A DNA stretch of 64,000 bases from positions 917,630,979 through 917,694,978 of the forward strand of contig CM062815.1 in NCBI GenBank assembly GCA_031772625.1, read 5' to 3'. Position numbers and translations under genes: made by a program. Positions 10,480 to 22,717 of the stretch are shown piece by piece. This DNA comes from Pinus tabuliformis. Lineage: Eukaryota > Streptophyta > Pinopsida > Pinales > Pinaceae. The notes under the pieces are model-generated. The model saw nothing but the letters and a program-made list of their open reading frames with translations. It was not told the origin of the DNA and did no database searches. Positions within the stretch are counted from its first letter, which is position 1; every line of letters begins with the position of its first letter.

Positions 10480-12084
10480 CAGGTGCATTAGAGATTGATC
10501 CTCCTCTTAGGGTCATTATTTCATAAGATAGACCTAGCACCAGTAGAGAGTTAGAGAGGAACACACAAGTTATTTCTCGAGTACTTTTTCAGTCGAAAGA
10601 TAATATTGAAATTGAAGAGCTTTCAAAGTCAGTTGCAGCTTCAAATTCTCCTCTTCCTCCTGATCATCCAAACGTTCTATTATACGTTAGAACCCTGACT
10701 CATAAGCCTTCGAGCCCAGGTTTCTGCCCAACTATTCCTTCGATAACCACTGCTAGAAGCATGGCTTCCATGATGAGTGTTGAGAGTGTGCAGACTCCCA
10801 TATCTATACAAGGAGGAGGAACTATTTCCATCCATTCTATTACTCCCAGCACTACTATATTTGGGTATACTTCCATTCCATCAATGAGTGGAAGTTCTCA
10901 AGCTACTGCATCCAGTTTTAGATTTATCCCTTATGGAATGCCATCTCACGGGATTCCTTTAGTTCCTTTGAACATACCATTGACTACCTCCACGTCCATG
11001 ATAAGTGGATCGGCTTCTTTTTAGGGTTTCCCATTTGGAAGTGGTCATATACCACACTCCAATCCAATAGTAGGGTCAATGCCTTTTTCCTTTACAGGTC
11101 AAGGTAATAACCCATTCCAGAGTTGGAAAAACCCTGCAATTAGTGGGATAGGAGTTGGGAATCAATTTTATTATGGCCAACAAGGGAATGTGTCATATTC
11201 TTCAGTTAATTCAATTCATAATTTTATATGGTTTGCTTAAATGCATGGAATCCTTACCAAGGACTATCAGCTCCTTTTAACACTTCGTTAGGGGGTAACT
11301 TCATTGGTTACAGAGGATTTTCGACAGTAGTTGGTCAAACTCTGAATTTTTCTAGACCATAAGGAGCACCTTTTGGTTTGGTAGGCTCTACAAGTTACTT
11401 CAAGCAACCTGGTGTTTTTCAAAATCCAGGTCATTCTTTTCAGACCTTTGGGAACCCCGCCCGCACTGGATGGAATTCCCAAGGTCCACCACGACTCCCT
11501 TTTCTAGCCACGCCAAACTTGCCAGACTTATCTAAATTGACAAATGATCCAATTTGGTACAATCTGGCTTGGCCTCCGATCCCAACTAAACTTCTCTCGG
11601 ATATCCCAAAATTCGAAGTGAAGAGTGGTGAAGATCCAAGAGCCATGTCACCACATTCCACTTATGGTGCTCATCCAACTCCCTGATAGATTATTCGATC
11701 AGGGTGAGGTTATTTCAGTGCACCCTAACCAGAAATGTGGCCAAATGGTATATAGAGTTTCCAGGGGGAACCTATACTTCTTTTTGTGATTTGGCTAATG
11801 TATTTTTGAACCATTTTCAATTTCCTATCTGATCTGAAGCTGGAACTGAACTTCTGGCTAACTTTAAGCAAGAAAACGCAACTCACATTTCAGATCACAT
11901 CTAAGAATGGAGGAGGAGGAAAAGGCTTATCAAAACTAAAATCCCACCAGAGTTCCTTCTCAAATGGTTTCTCAAATCATTACAACCTAAGATCTCAAAG
12001 GATGTGTCTCTCTCCAGTGTTTATATGGAAGATCAGGCCATTTTCAGAGCCCAGCAATTGGAACTGATATATTCTCAGTCTAGG
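10480..12084 (+). pseudogene. A gag, 5' part (cut by B1)
   Basis: The first part (about 10480-11240) encodes a Ser/Pro/Thr-rich segment, interrupted by a stop near 11022. From 11644 the Retrotrans_gag core is clear: an HVTTFHLWC-like start, a KWYIEFPGG-type central motif near 11740 and an FKQENATHISDHI segment near 11860. There is a one-base deletion just before 11644 and two in-frame stops at about 11828 and 11902. The frame runs to 12084, where B1 is inserted, and continues in the same frame at 19955 if B1 and one TSD copy are ignored. Gag would form the virus-like particle; this copy cannot. Confidence 0.8.
12080..12084. other. Target-site duplication of B1, left (CTAGG)
   Basis: CTAGG at 12080-12084 is repeated at 19950-19954, immediately outside the two B1 LTRs. 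Confidence 0.92.
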
Positions 12085-13129
12085 TGTTATAGACATATTT
12101 GGGCACTACAACCTCAATCATATATGTCAATAAACCAAGGGCTCTTAAATCCCTAAAAGTGTTGTTTCATACCCTAAAGGATAATGGTCAACTGATTACA
12201 TCGTTTCCCAAAAGTTCCACCAGAAAAACTACTTAGAACTAGCCAAAACTAGACCATACTGATTGCTCCTTGGTCAAGGTGTGAGGCATCTCACCTGCTA
12301 CACACAAGAAGTGGGATGCATACTGAAAAATCCTTCTGTAGGGTGCGATGAGCGAGAGTAGCGAAATGGCAGAGATAGTTTGCTAAGTGGAAACACAGAG
12401 AATCTTCTAGAAACTTCTCATATGACACTTGCCTCTCTGAATTCACCCAGGGATGAGTAAGAGATCATGAAATCTCCAAGTGGAACCAAGAACTATCGAT
12501 GAAATGACACTAATCAAAAACCCAGAAGCTGACTCACCCCTATGCAAATATCTATATATGGATCTCTCATCTAAGAGATCTAGAGGCTGGAATTTGGTAA
12601 TTTGTAAGGAAGTGTTATTGGTTTCTCTTTGACACATTGCATTTTTGGGTGATCTTTCTTTTCATGAGGTGAAGAGGGCTTTCATGCTGGGAGGATGATG
12701 TTGGATCAGAAATTTGGGTTTTAATCGTCTCTTCTACTTCTACTATAAATAAAGTTATTTGAGTTTTCTTCCATATACTTGTGTATTTATGAATATTGTA
12801 TTTTTGAATGCAATTTCATGGTTAATGTACTTATGATTCTGCATTGTTTATGGTATTATAGATCTGTATGCTTTGATGGTGTTTTGTTTCTTTGCTTCTA
12901 CAGGTGTCTTTTAAAATGGGACAAGTGAGAAAGGAGTGGAAAAATCTATCAAAGGAGAGAGGAAACAAGCAAGGAGCCAAGAGAAAGATTAAGGTTGGTG
13001 CTCTCTGCTTCTCTATTATCTATCATACATAAAGGAAAACACAAGTTACTTTGAATTGTTTGTTCCTAAGAAAGCTACCAGTCTTAGTGGGACTAGCAAA
13101 TCGAATAGACACTAGTTTTCCTAGAAACA
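12085..13129 (+). repeat. B1 5' LTR
   Basis: It starts TGTTATAGACAT and ends CCTAGAAACA, and matches 18905-19949 and 61086-62119. A TATA-like TATATAT is at 12553-12559, followed about 190 bases later by the polyadenylation-like AATAAA at 12748-12753; both are kept in the partner LTR. The LTR also carries GATGCAT/TGCGATG-type motifs that recur in the leader. Confidence 0.92.
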
Positions 13130-13132
13130 AAA

Positions 13133-13150
13133 TGGTGACTCCGCTAGGGA
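13133..13150 (+). other. B1 primer-binding site
   Basis: TGGTGACTCCGCTAGGGA starts three bases after the LTR and differs by one base from the A and B2 sites. Confidence 0.65.
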
Positions 13151-14991
13151 GTGAATATTTTGTTTGTTTGTTACTTTTGTTTGCTTTATAAACTACAGAC
13201 AAAGCCTGAAGTTAAGCCAGCTAGCCTTCGAACTTCTTTTCCTATGCAATTGCAAAGTAGATCAGCGTTGCTTCAGTCAATCTCCGGGTTAGTTTATGAA
13301 ATGAACATCTGACTTACAAACATCCTGAGTGCCCTTGTGGTAGCTCAATAACCTCATAAGATCATACCCCTATACTTTGATGTTACTGTCCATCATAGCT
13401 CAACCTAAATCACTGAACTTAGCTGCAAATTTTGAGCAAAAACCAAGCTCATTTTTGTTCCCTGGTCCATCGCATTGTCTGTAACTAGCAACCTGGATGC
13501 ATCGCACCTCCCATGTGTTGCAGGTGAGATGCATCCCTGTTTCCCTTAAGGATAGGTGCAATGGTTGAATGATACTGTTTCCTTCTCTGGAATTTGGTTT
13601 TTTCTTCTTTGTTTTCAGCTCTATTTAGTAGTTTTGCTGCTTATGATCAGTATATCATTGTTGAAGCCTTCTTCCTTTACATTATTCAGCCTCCATTGAT
13701 CAGGAATTGTGAATGTTTTTTATGTATTTTTCATCATTTACAGTCCTCCTTTGCAAAAAGTAGCTTATTTGAACTATATTCTTTTGATTCAAAAGTGTCG
13801 TAACTGTCGTTTTGAGTCAAGAAGAAGAGTGTCGTAAAGTATTCCTCTTCTAATAGTTGATTTTACTTTTGCCATTGTATTTGTTTTGAATTGTCGATAT
13901 TTGAATTGTCGAAGGCAGTTCTCCATTCGAAATTGAAAGTGTCGTCTTAGTCTTCCTTTCGTTTTGAAAAGAAATTGTTGAAATGTTGCTTTGAAGAAAA
14001 TAGTTCAGATATGTACTTAGTTTTCCCTTTTGGAATTCACACATTAAGGAAGCGGAAAACAAATACATGCATGTGCATTTGCATTTTGACTGCATGCGAA
14101 ATTTGATTTAGGAAAGTGCATTTAGTGTGTGCTCTATGCTCTCTGCTGAAAGAAAAATCATAATCTTCTTTCCTTAGTAGCTAGGATTTTCATTGCTAAA
14201 AGAAAACAAATGACTGTTTATCATTTTAGATTGCATATTTAGGAATTTTACATCTACATCACGCGGTGAAACTTGAAAGACAAACTTATAAGAAAGATCA
14301 ACTCTAAAATAAACCTCAATGAACATAAAATTGCTTTAGAACCTAATGCACAACATCTAGAAGTCTAGGCTAGAGATGTGTTCCGATGTCGTAAAACCCG
14401 GTAACTATAATTTTCATCGAAGGTTGGGTGATTCCTCCTCTTTGATATGACAAGTGCCAGTATGGACTTGTGCTCCCCGTATCGTTGAGTATATATTGGG
14501 AGACCACAATAGGATGATACCCTTTATCCTTAGGAATCCATGTTTGCCACCCTATTCATCGCAATGTACTGAACACAGCATTCAGGAAGGTTGATTGCTG
14601 TACATAAAGTCCTTGGTAATTTCTCTTTAATTTACCACCAAGGTGTATACTGTGTTTTGCGATTGGTTTGGTAATCCCTCTGTCTTGATTTCTAGAGTAA
14701 TCACTTTCATTCCCTTTCGACTCCCTAAAAGAAAAGGTCCATCTAAGCACTTGTCACTTCGAGCTCATTAAAAATCGAAGGCGACTAGAGTCACCTTTAG
14801 CTTTTTCTCGACTCTTAAAAATTGAAAAAGCAAGTTGCATCAAAGTGTCTTTAAAATTTATTTAAATCAGAATAACATCCCTATTCCTTCGTTGATCTAA
14901 GGTTGAGATAATGGAGTCTACCAATCAAGGAATCCACCTTGGAGAGAATCCTAGTCCTTTCTCCTCTTAGGGAGATATTGGTTCTCCATAT
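13151..14991 (+). other. B1 untranslated leader
   Basis: About 1.8 kb without a convincing gene. It matches the B2 leader (62141-63632) in order. Features include GGATGCATCGCACCTCCC and GGTGAGATGCATCCC near 13494 and 13524, echoing LTR motifs, and a conserved complex block around 14390-14560 (CGGTAACTATAATTTTCATCG onward) that precedes gag. Confidence 0.6.
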
Positions 14992-16479
14992 ATGGCTACG
15001 TTGTCCCTTCCAGGAATCACAATCAGCCTGCCGGTATGGCTTTTCTCGACCTCTATCGTTCAAAACACTATAATTCCTCAACAATCTAATCAGAAACTAG
15101 ATGATACTAAAGTTACCCCTTCACCTTCTACTTCGTTGGTTTCTCCTTCCCCTTCTTCCTCTTCACTTGGTGAAACTAGTGACACTAAAAACCAAGTAGT
15201 TGAGAAGAAAAAGAAAGGGAAGGAGAAGAAGAAGAAGCCAACTAAACAAGGGAAAAACCATGCATCATCCTATGAAAATCCACACACTAAACTTTCAAAA
15301 CCAAAAACTCCATGTGCAATTTGCAAGGGAGACCACTACCATTGAGATTTCCCTTGCATTCTGTGGATCTTGAGAGAATAGTCTCCCCATTTTCACCATT
15401 CGGTGTCATCAACCTCTGACAGTCAGGTTGATAGTACACCATCAACTAGTGAAAATGAAGTCAATAGACAGAAAGGAAAAGTCAGATTTCCATGTAGGTT
15501 ATGTGAAGGTGATCATACTCTTCACTGTTGTCCTTTTCTAGATGAAGACAAAAGCATTTTGGATAACCGTCCTGCTTCACCGCAGCAACTTCCACCTAGA
15601 TACAGGAAACTCTTACCAAGTCCTTCACTAGTTTAAAACCTTATTGACATAACTCAATTGTTGATCGAATCGCCTATCATTGAGAGTGAACCTTTTGAGA
15701 CCATACCAGACAAAAGTCAACTGGTTGAGATGGCATTCGACCCAGTCTTGCCTTCAGAAGGCCCACCTTTGAACGATGCAATTTCCAAAGAGAATGAGAA
15801 CGACACCATTCAAATTATTTTTGTCGATACAAAGTCTAATGAACTTGGGGGAAATCCACACATTCCTTGACAACAGGAAGAGACCCCCCCGGTTCATGAG
15901 ATTTATCCGGACATCTATCCGGTACCTCCTCTGAGCAGTCTAGTTGTTTTCTTTGATTGTAATCAACTAGCAAAACCCCACCTTCCATCTAATGTACCAT
16001 TCCAAATCATAGTACAAGTTTACAAAATGATCGTGTCTAGCACTATCATAGATGAAGGGGCTTCAGTGAGTATCCTTTCCTCAACTTCTTGGAAAGCGCT
16101 TGGTTCGCCATCACTTTTGCCTGAAAAACAAAATTTGTCAGGCTTCAATAAAGGAACCAGTTAACCGTTATGGATCCTTCCAAAGTTACCGATAACTTTG
16201 AGAAAGAAAACCATTCATTTGAACATGATGGTAGTCCAAGGGCCACTAGATTACAATCTACTCCTTGGACGTGACTATATATATAGCATGGAAGCTATTG
16301 TCTCCACATTCTTTCGAGTGATGTGTTTTCCACATGAAGGCAGACTGCTGCAACTTGTCAACCAGCTTTCATTTCCTAGTTCAAACACAGCTATGAATCA
16401 ACCATCATCCCTAAATGGTCTCTTCACGTCAACAATGTCTCTTCAACCTTCATTCCATCCACCTAATTACACCGAGTAG
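14992..16479 (+). pseudogene. B1 gag C-terminal part and aspartic protease
   Basis: A Lys-rich basic stretch (about 15200-15260) is followed by two CCHC-like knuckles: CAICKGDHYH at about 15312, with a stop inside it, and CRLCEGDHTLHCC near 15493. The protease follows with IIDEGASVSIL at about 16045-16077, where DEGAS replaces the usual DSGA/DTGA triad surroundings, and with a LLLGRDYIY motif near 16258-16284. Stops at about 15343, 15634, 15868 and 16162 break the frame. The conserved gag core found in A is not visible here. Gag binds RNA and the protease would mature the polyprotein; this copy is dead. Confidence 0.8.
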
Positions 16480-18904
16480 TTTGGTGAGTGTGATGAAGTT
16501 TAGGGGGCATGCACCCTAGTCTGCTTTGGTAGGTGAACCCAAAGGAAAAGAGAGATTTTCTTGAAAGGTCTTAATGCTTGGACTAAAGAAACATTCCCGT
16601 ATAAGTTATGTGATCAGTCTAAAACACTTATTTCCTTTGTAAATTGTGATTGGAAGCTCACACCATCCACCTTCATACGTTATGTGATTGGAAGCTCACA
16701 CCATTTACGTTCGTCCATTTCAATGGACAAAGCAAAGGAAGAGTTTTTGTCTCCCAACAAAAACAATCGTACCTAACTGCAGGGACTTCCATTTGGTAAC
16801 CTAGAAACTCTCCTTTTATTGAAACACCTGTGGGCATGCAAACCTTTGTATGCAAGTAAAAATGACCTTTGATTTTATTTAGTTTATAGGTTCCCAACCC
16901 TTTAACCTCGTAGCTCGGTCGTTTCTAGCCTACATAAAAAGGCCATGAGCACATGTTATAGTAGTTTTCAAGCTCATTAAAAAATAAATCTACCAAGAGA
17001 TATTATCAAAAGACTAGTATTGAGCAATGTTACCGAAGGGTTCATGCTCGTTAAAAAATAAACCCGCCAACTGAGCATAGTTTCTAAATATTCAAGCTCA
17101 TTAAAAAATGAATCCACCCTCAGTAAATAACCTTTGTGATTGCATTGCTATTAGCCTCTTGAGCCTTGGTTGTGTTCTTACCATCACCTCCATTCTTTTG
17201 GCCGATCATACGCTTCCACTTGATTGTTTACCCTTTTGAGGAATAGCTGCGACGAGTGATTCTGTTAACCACCCTCTTTACACTGTCGTGTTTGAAAAGT
17301 TCCAAACTTACATAGAACCATTTGATACTCGAAAACATCACTCATTCCTAAAAAATGAGTATCTTTTAAGCTCTTTTTAGACTCGTAAAATATGAAAAGA
17401 TTGCCAAGCTACTGGCCTTTCCAGCTCATTAAAGTAAGGGGAAGCACCATCCCTCCTCTACATTTTAATATTTTTGGACCTGAGGGATCATTCCACAAAA
17501 AGATCAAGCACTTGTCTTTTTCGTCTTGCTAAAACTATCGAAAAGTCATCCCTTTCATATTATTTTATGCTTTTTTAGACTTAAGGGATTATGCCACAAA
17601 AAAGGACTGCTGGAGTTTCCTTTTCTTCCCTTTTCAAACTCTCTAAACATGAAAATGACCGAGTTATCTTTGTCATTAAACTTGTTAAGCCAATAGCGAC
17701 AAACTTGTCCATCCGGACAAGAGCGAGTTTCACTATCACTAAGCTCGCTAAAACATAGCGATAGGTTTTCCCGAAGGGAAAATTATAGAACAAGCATATG
17801 TTGTCCTCCTCAAGCTTGGAAAAAATAAAGAGATACTGGTCAACAATGACTGGGGAAAAAGGGAAGAAAACTTAAAGAACTTCGTTGGTAGCAGGTCGCT
17901 CTTGAACATGACATTTTCACTCCATCACCATGATTGAGTCGGGTTGGGTTATTCCATTCACCATCACCATTGGCCCTCCGTACCATCCATGGGGTTAAAA
18001 CTACCAATCCATATTAGTGTCACCGACATGTTCAAGAGAAGTCATTCAAAGAATTTACCATCCATCAAACCCCTCATCCACTGCAATACCTTCACCCTTC
18101 ATTTTTCATGACCGCCATTCCTAAACCTTGTATCATCAAATCATTTTCTTCATTTCGTGTCGTAGATGTGGGATTCATTTAGGCCCTCCTATGATAGGTC
18201 ACTTCTTGTCGACATCAGCTCATTATCCAAGAAGTTGACTTAGGAACAACCCTTTCAATACTTTGAAGCTTACATGCCTCAATGGCAAGTTTCTCACTTC
18301 CGGCGATAGGTTTACATCAATGGCCTTCGATCGAAAGATTTTGCGTGGTGTTCGACATCAACTCATTTATTCACACCACGTGAATTTCACTATAGTACCT
18401 TGAGGGTCATTATCATTAATGGTGATTGCTTTCGCGCCTGTTAACAGCTTACATTATTGGCTAGTAATCAGGCGATGTCTTTCCATGTTCGACTTCAGAA
18501 CATCTTTTCACATGGATTGACTTGTACATCAGACAAAGATTAAACAAGTTTGAAGACCCCGGATCTAGTTTCATCCATCTGGGCTACGATATATTCAAGA
18601 AAATAAAGACATCAAATGTACACCATAGCTGCACAGATGATTATCCAAGCTAAAGGATGATGGCTTTACAAGAATCACTAGTCTACAACAGTGGACAATT
18701 ATCTGTCCTATGTACATGAAAATGAATTTATAAAGCTGAGAATTAGAATGCCCGCCTTAGCTAGATCATGAAAATAATATGAATATAATGTATTGTATTG
18801 TATTTTATATAGGTCACCTTCCAGTTCAAAAAACCTCAAATCCTCATGATAAAGCATTTCACCCGACATCAGAAAATTTACGACCTCATGCTTTAGGGGA
18901 CAAC
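16480..18904 (+). other. B1 3' noncoding region with CTC(A/G)TTAAAAA repeats and polypurine tract
   Basis: No pol domain is found where RT would be expected. The region carries repeated AGCTCATTAAAAAATAAA-like motifs (16972, 17047, 17094, with shorter variants near 17426 and 17740). Its part at 18180-18500 resembles A 22030-22150, including a TCAT(T)ATCATTA...CGCG(C/T)(C/T)TGTTAA core. It ends with the polypurine stretch AGGGGACAAC next to the 3' LTR. Confidence 0.6.
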
Positions 18905-19949
18905 TGTTATAGACATATTTGGGCACTGCAACTCCAATCACATTTGTCAGTAAAACAAGGGCTCTTAAACCCCTAAAAGTGTTATTTTATACCCTAAAGG
19001 ATCATGGTCAACTGATTACATCATTTCCCAGAAGTTCCACCTAAAAAACTACTCAAAACGAGCCAAAACTGGACCATACTGACTGCTCCTTAGTCAAGGT
19101 GTGATGCATCTCACCTGCTACACACAAGAAGTGTGATGCATACTAGAAAAACCTTCTGTAGGGTGCGATAAGCGAGAGTGGACAAATGGCAGAGACAGTT
19201 TGCTAAGTGGAAACCCAGAGAATCTTCTATAAAATTCTCATATGACACTTGCCTCTCTAAATTCGCCCAGGGATGAGTAAGAGATCATGAAATCTCCAAG
19301 TGGAACCAAGAACTATCAGTGAAATGACACTAATAAAAAACCCAGAAGTTGACTCACCCCTATGCAAATATCTATATATGGATCCCTCATCTAAGAGATC
19401 TAGAGGCTGGAATTTTGTAATTTGTAAGGAAGTGTTGTTGGTTTCTCTTTGAGACATTGCATTGTTGGGTGATCTTGCTTTTCATGAGGTGAAGAGGGCT
19501 TTCATGTTGGGAGGATGATGCTGGATCAGACAACTAGGTTGTAACCCTCTCTTCTACTTCTACTATCAATAAAGTTATTTGATTTTTCCTCCATATACTT
19601 GTGTATTTGTGAATCTTGTATTTGTGAATGCAATTGTATGGTTAATGTACTTCTGATTCTGCATTGTTTATGGTATTATAGATCTCTATGCTTTGATGGT
19701 GTTTTGTTGCTTTTCCTTTACAAGTGTTCTTTAAATTGGGACAAGTGAGAAAGGAGTGGAAAACTCTATCAAAGGAGAGAGGAAACAAGCAAGGAGCCAA
19801 GCGAAAGATTAAGGTTGGTGCTCTCTGCTTCTCTCTTATGTATCATACATAAAGGAAAACACAAGTTACTTTGAATTGTTTGTTTCTAAGATAGCTGCCC
19901 ATCTTAGTGGGACTAACAGATAGAATAGACACTAGTTTTCCTAGAAACA
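18905..19949 (+). repeat. B1 3' LTR
   Basis: It starts TGTTATAGACAT and ends CTAGAAACA, is 1045 bp like its partner and is directly followed by the TSD CTAGG. TATATAT is at 19373-19379 and AATAAA at 19568-19573. Confidence 0.92.
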
Positions 19950-19954
19950 CTAGG

Positions 19955-20310
19955 GTTCTTCAGGAAATTCTACTTGATTCTCCTAAATCTAAGGTCGATT
20001 TAGCCAAACCGAAACCAAGTCCCCATGATGATGGTATAGCTAGATCAAATTATGTTAACGCGGTGAACTATTGAATCAATTACAACAGTTGTCTCTACAA
20101 ACTCCTTCTTCTACCCAAGTAGCACTGTTTATACCTACACCTTCCCAACCTACCTCTATAAACACCGTCTAGACCACTAACCCCAAAGGAAATCACCAAT
20201 CTGATGGGAAGAGGAAGAGACGAAGTAAGAAGAAGAACCAGGAAGGAAAAGGAAATACAAACAAACCCATGACTTCCAAGATGTTGTTTCGGTCCCATGA
20301 CCGTTGACCC
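19955..20310 (+). pseudogene. A gag, 3' part
   Basis: The frame continues that of 11644-12084 across B1 up to a stop at 20072-20074; a shifted frame then goes on to a Lys/Arg-rich tail (about 20205-20260) typical of the nucleic-acid-binding end of gag. Further stops follow. No CCHC knuckle is readable. Confidence 0.7.
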
Positions 20311-22717
20311 GCCATGGCAAGTATCATTCTCTCACTGGCATTTAGGTTAGGGAAAACCATTTTCCACTGCATCTTGCATACTAGCCTCCATTCAATGATA
20401 CATTAGCTGTAGGGTCAACCCCATCGTATCTTGGTTAGTAAACCATTTTCACTCACCGTTTTTTTTTTAAATCATGATGTGATGGTAGAGTCATCCTTTA
20501 CATCGGCATCTTAGTTAGATCCTCACTGAAATTGGTTTCCCATGTTGTTATATTGATTAGGCTCAGGATTCCTCTTTAATCCCACCATGACTAATGCATT
20601 GAAGACACATTCTCCTTTATTCCACACTAATTTCTAGCCTTATACCCTAGAGGCTCCTTTGTGTTAAGTTGTACTGCTACATTACATTTTGATTATTTGC
20701 ACCTTTTTGCCTTGAGCCGGCTTTACTTGGACTCGTGTTTAAGCCACTTATTTGACCATGTCTTCTGATAAGTCAACCATGCAATCACTTAGCTTCTACA
20801 ACTTGACGCATCCTTTTACCCATGGAAAGAGCATCCCTTTGAGTGTCCTTGACCAGTTTCACCTCCCTACATTGAGCATAGGAATGTTCCCCTCCCAGGA
20901 ACTTGATCATCTATTTCTGACACTCGTTCTTTCCACTGTATTATATAATTATTTTATTATTTTTCCATCTTAAAGAAAAAGACAAAAAAAATTATATTTT
21001 CCAAAAAGAGCAGGAATGGGACGACATTTCCATATTTTGTTGGCATCTAGAGTCAATCGTGTCACCCTTGAACAAAGCACTTGAAAGAAAATCTCTCCTC
21101 CATTGGGGTAGGATTTAGTTTGACTTAGGAGCGCCTTAACCTTGTTATTGAGTTAGTACTCCTCCAATTGGTTACCTCTTCCAATCATATGGAGAGTTTT
21201 CTTGTGCCTCTTGCAAGATAAACTTATACAAAGTTATCATATGCTAGCATATAGTCAGCATTGAGTCGTGATTTTGTTCAAGGGAAGTAAACCTGAGTCT
21301 ATCTCTCTATAGTGTCCCTTGACCTATTTTTTAGTCGGCCATTCCTGGTTGTCAATGTCATGTTTTTCATCACATCAATTATATTGGTCCTTTTCTCGTG
21401 CTGGTTTGAGAAGGTCTCCATTGACTTCTTGCTAGCAAGTCTTGTCCTTATCGGCTACGACAAATTTCTCTGAGGGCATATCTAGAGACACACCCTGGCC
21501 CTATTTTCAATATTGATAGGTCACCTTGTGCTCAGCATCAATCAATATCATGGGTCTTTGACTGAGTGGTTTACCTTGTGTTCGAAATCAGATTTCATTA
21601 TCACACATTGGGATACGTGCAGTGCCTTGGTTTCCATTTGACCCTATTGGTGGATTCCTCACCTTTGTGTTAGTTTTCATTATTGGTTGGTTTAGAGGGT
21701 TTCTATTGTGCGTTAGCTATGCCAGAACATGCTTTGGATGGGTTACTACATCTTTTTCATCTGATTCCTTCCACATTATTGGCCTATGGGTTAGACTCAC
21801 GCTATATTGATGAAGGATGCCTTAATGCCTTCCTTCTAGCGGATATTTTCCTATCAACTACAACCCATTTTCTCTGGGAAAAATATCTACAGCCCATTTG
21901 GCAGTACCTTGGGGTTTGCAGAAATCAGTTGTAGATTCCTTTGCTATCAATAGTGGGAAACCATCATTGTCTCCTGATTGATAGATTATTTCAATTGTTT
22001 GACTTCAGCTCATTCATTTGCACTTGTTAGATTGAATTGGGTACCTTGACTCTCATTATCATTATCGGTGAGCAGTCTCGCGTTTGTTAATGGTATACAT
22101 CAATGACCGGTAATCAAATGATTTCTCACATGGTCGACCTCAGTTCATTCATTCCCATTGTGTAGAAATGCACCGCAGAAGTCGATGAAGACCTTGGGTT
22201 TCATCAGCATGTTTTGGTTCACTGTGAGTTGCTCTTGTTGCTGCTAGTTGACACTATCCACTTTATATGTTGCATTTCTTCACAACGACATCTTAGATGC
22301 TAGCATATGAGTTTCAATGTAGTATCATTTTATTCCATCATGTTCATTTGGTACTATTGGGATCATTTTTTGACATCAGTGATCAACTTCATCCTTCAAC
22401 ATCATTGATCGTCTTCTTATATGTAATATTCATACATGTACTTTTTTGATCACGATCAGATGATCCGTTATGTACTTTCAGTTCCTTTATACTAGTATAC
22501 ATATTGGATCTTCTTGTACTTGACATGCAGACAAGCTTTACTTTCTCTGAGCATGGGTATGCCCGCCTCAAACAACAGTTTATTTCTGGTCTCTTTTGAT
22601 GGCTTGGTAGGCTGAATTCTAGTGAAGTCCTTCTCAGTCTCGGCATGATTCTTTCCATACAGCTAATACATTTCAGCCATAATGTACCCCTTTTGACCTC
22701 TTATATTAGGGGGCATC
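20311..22717 (+). other. A 3' noncoding region and polypurine tract
   Basis: About 2.4 kb with no recognisable pol domain; the small open frames here resemble no family I know. Blocks at 21420-21560 and 22030-22150 resemble the B1 3' region. The last bases before the LTR, ATTAGGGGGCATC, are the likely polypurine tract. Confidence 0.6.

Larger units (their letters stand above)
12085..19949 (+). mobile_element. B1: gypsy-type LTR retrotransposon (gag-protease only)
   Basis: Two LTRs of 1045 bp each (12085-13129 and 18905-19949), primer site 13133-13150, a broken gag/protease region 14992-16479, a long noncoding 3' part, a polypurine stretch TTAGGGGACAAC before the 3' LTR and a perfect 5-bp TSD CTAGG. 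No RT, RNase H or integrase is visible. The two LTRs differ at roughly one base in ten over the first 285 bases (hand count), so this is not a recent insertion. A second member, B2, starts at 61086. Confidence 0.93.

Noticed and set aside
10240-10488. 82-codon minus-strand frame (Leu/Gly-rich)
   Set aside because: Shadow of the A leader and gag start; no family resemblance and no support on the minus strand.
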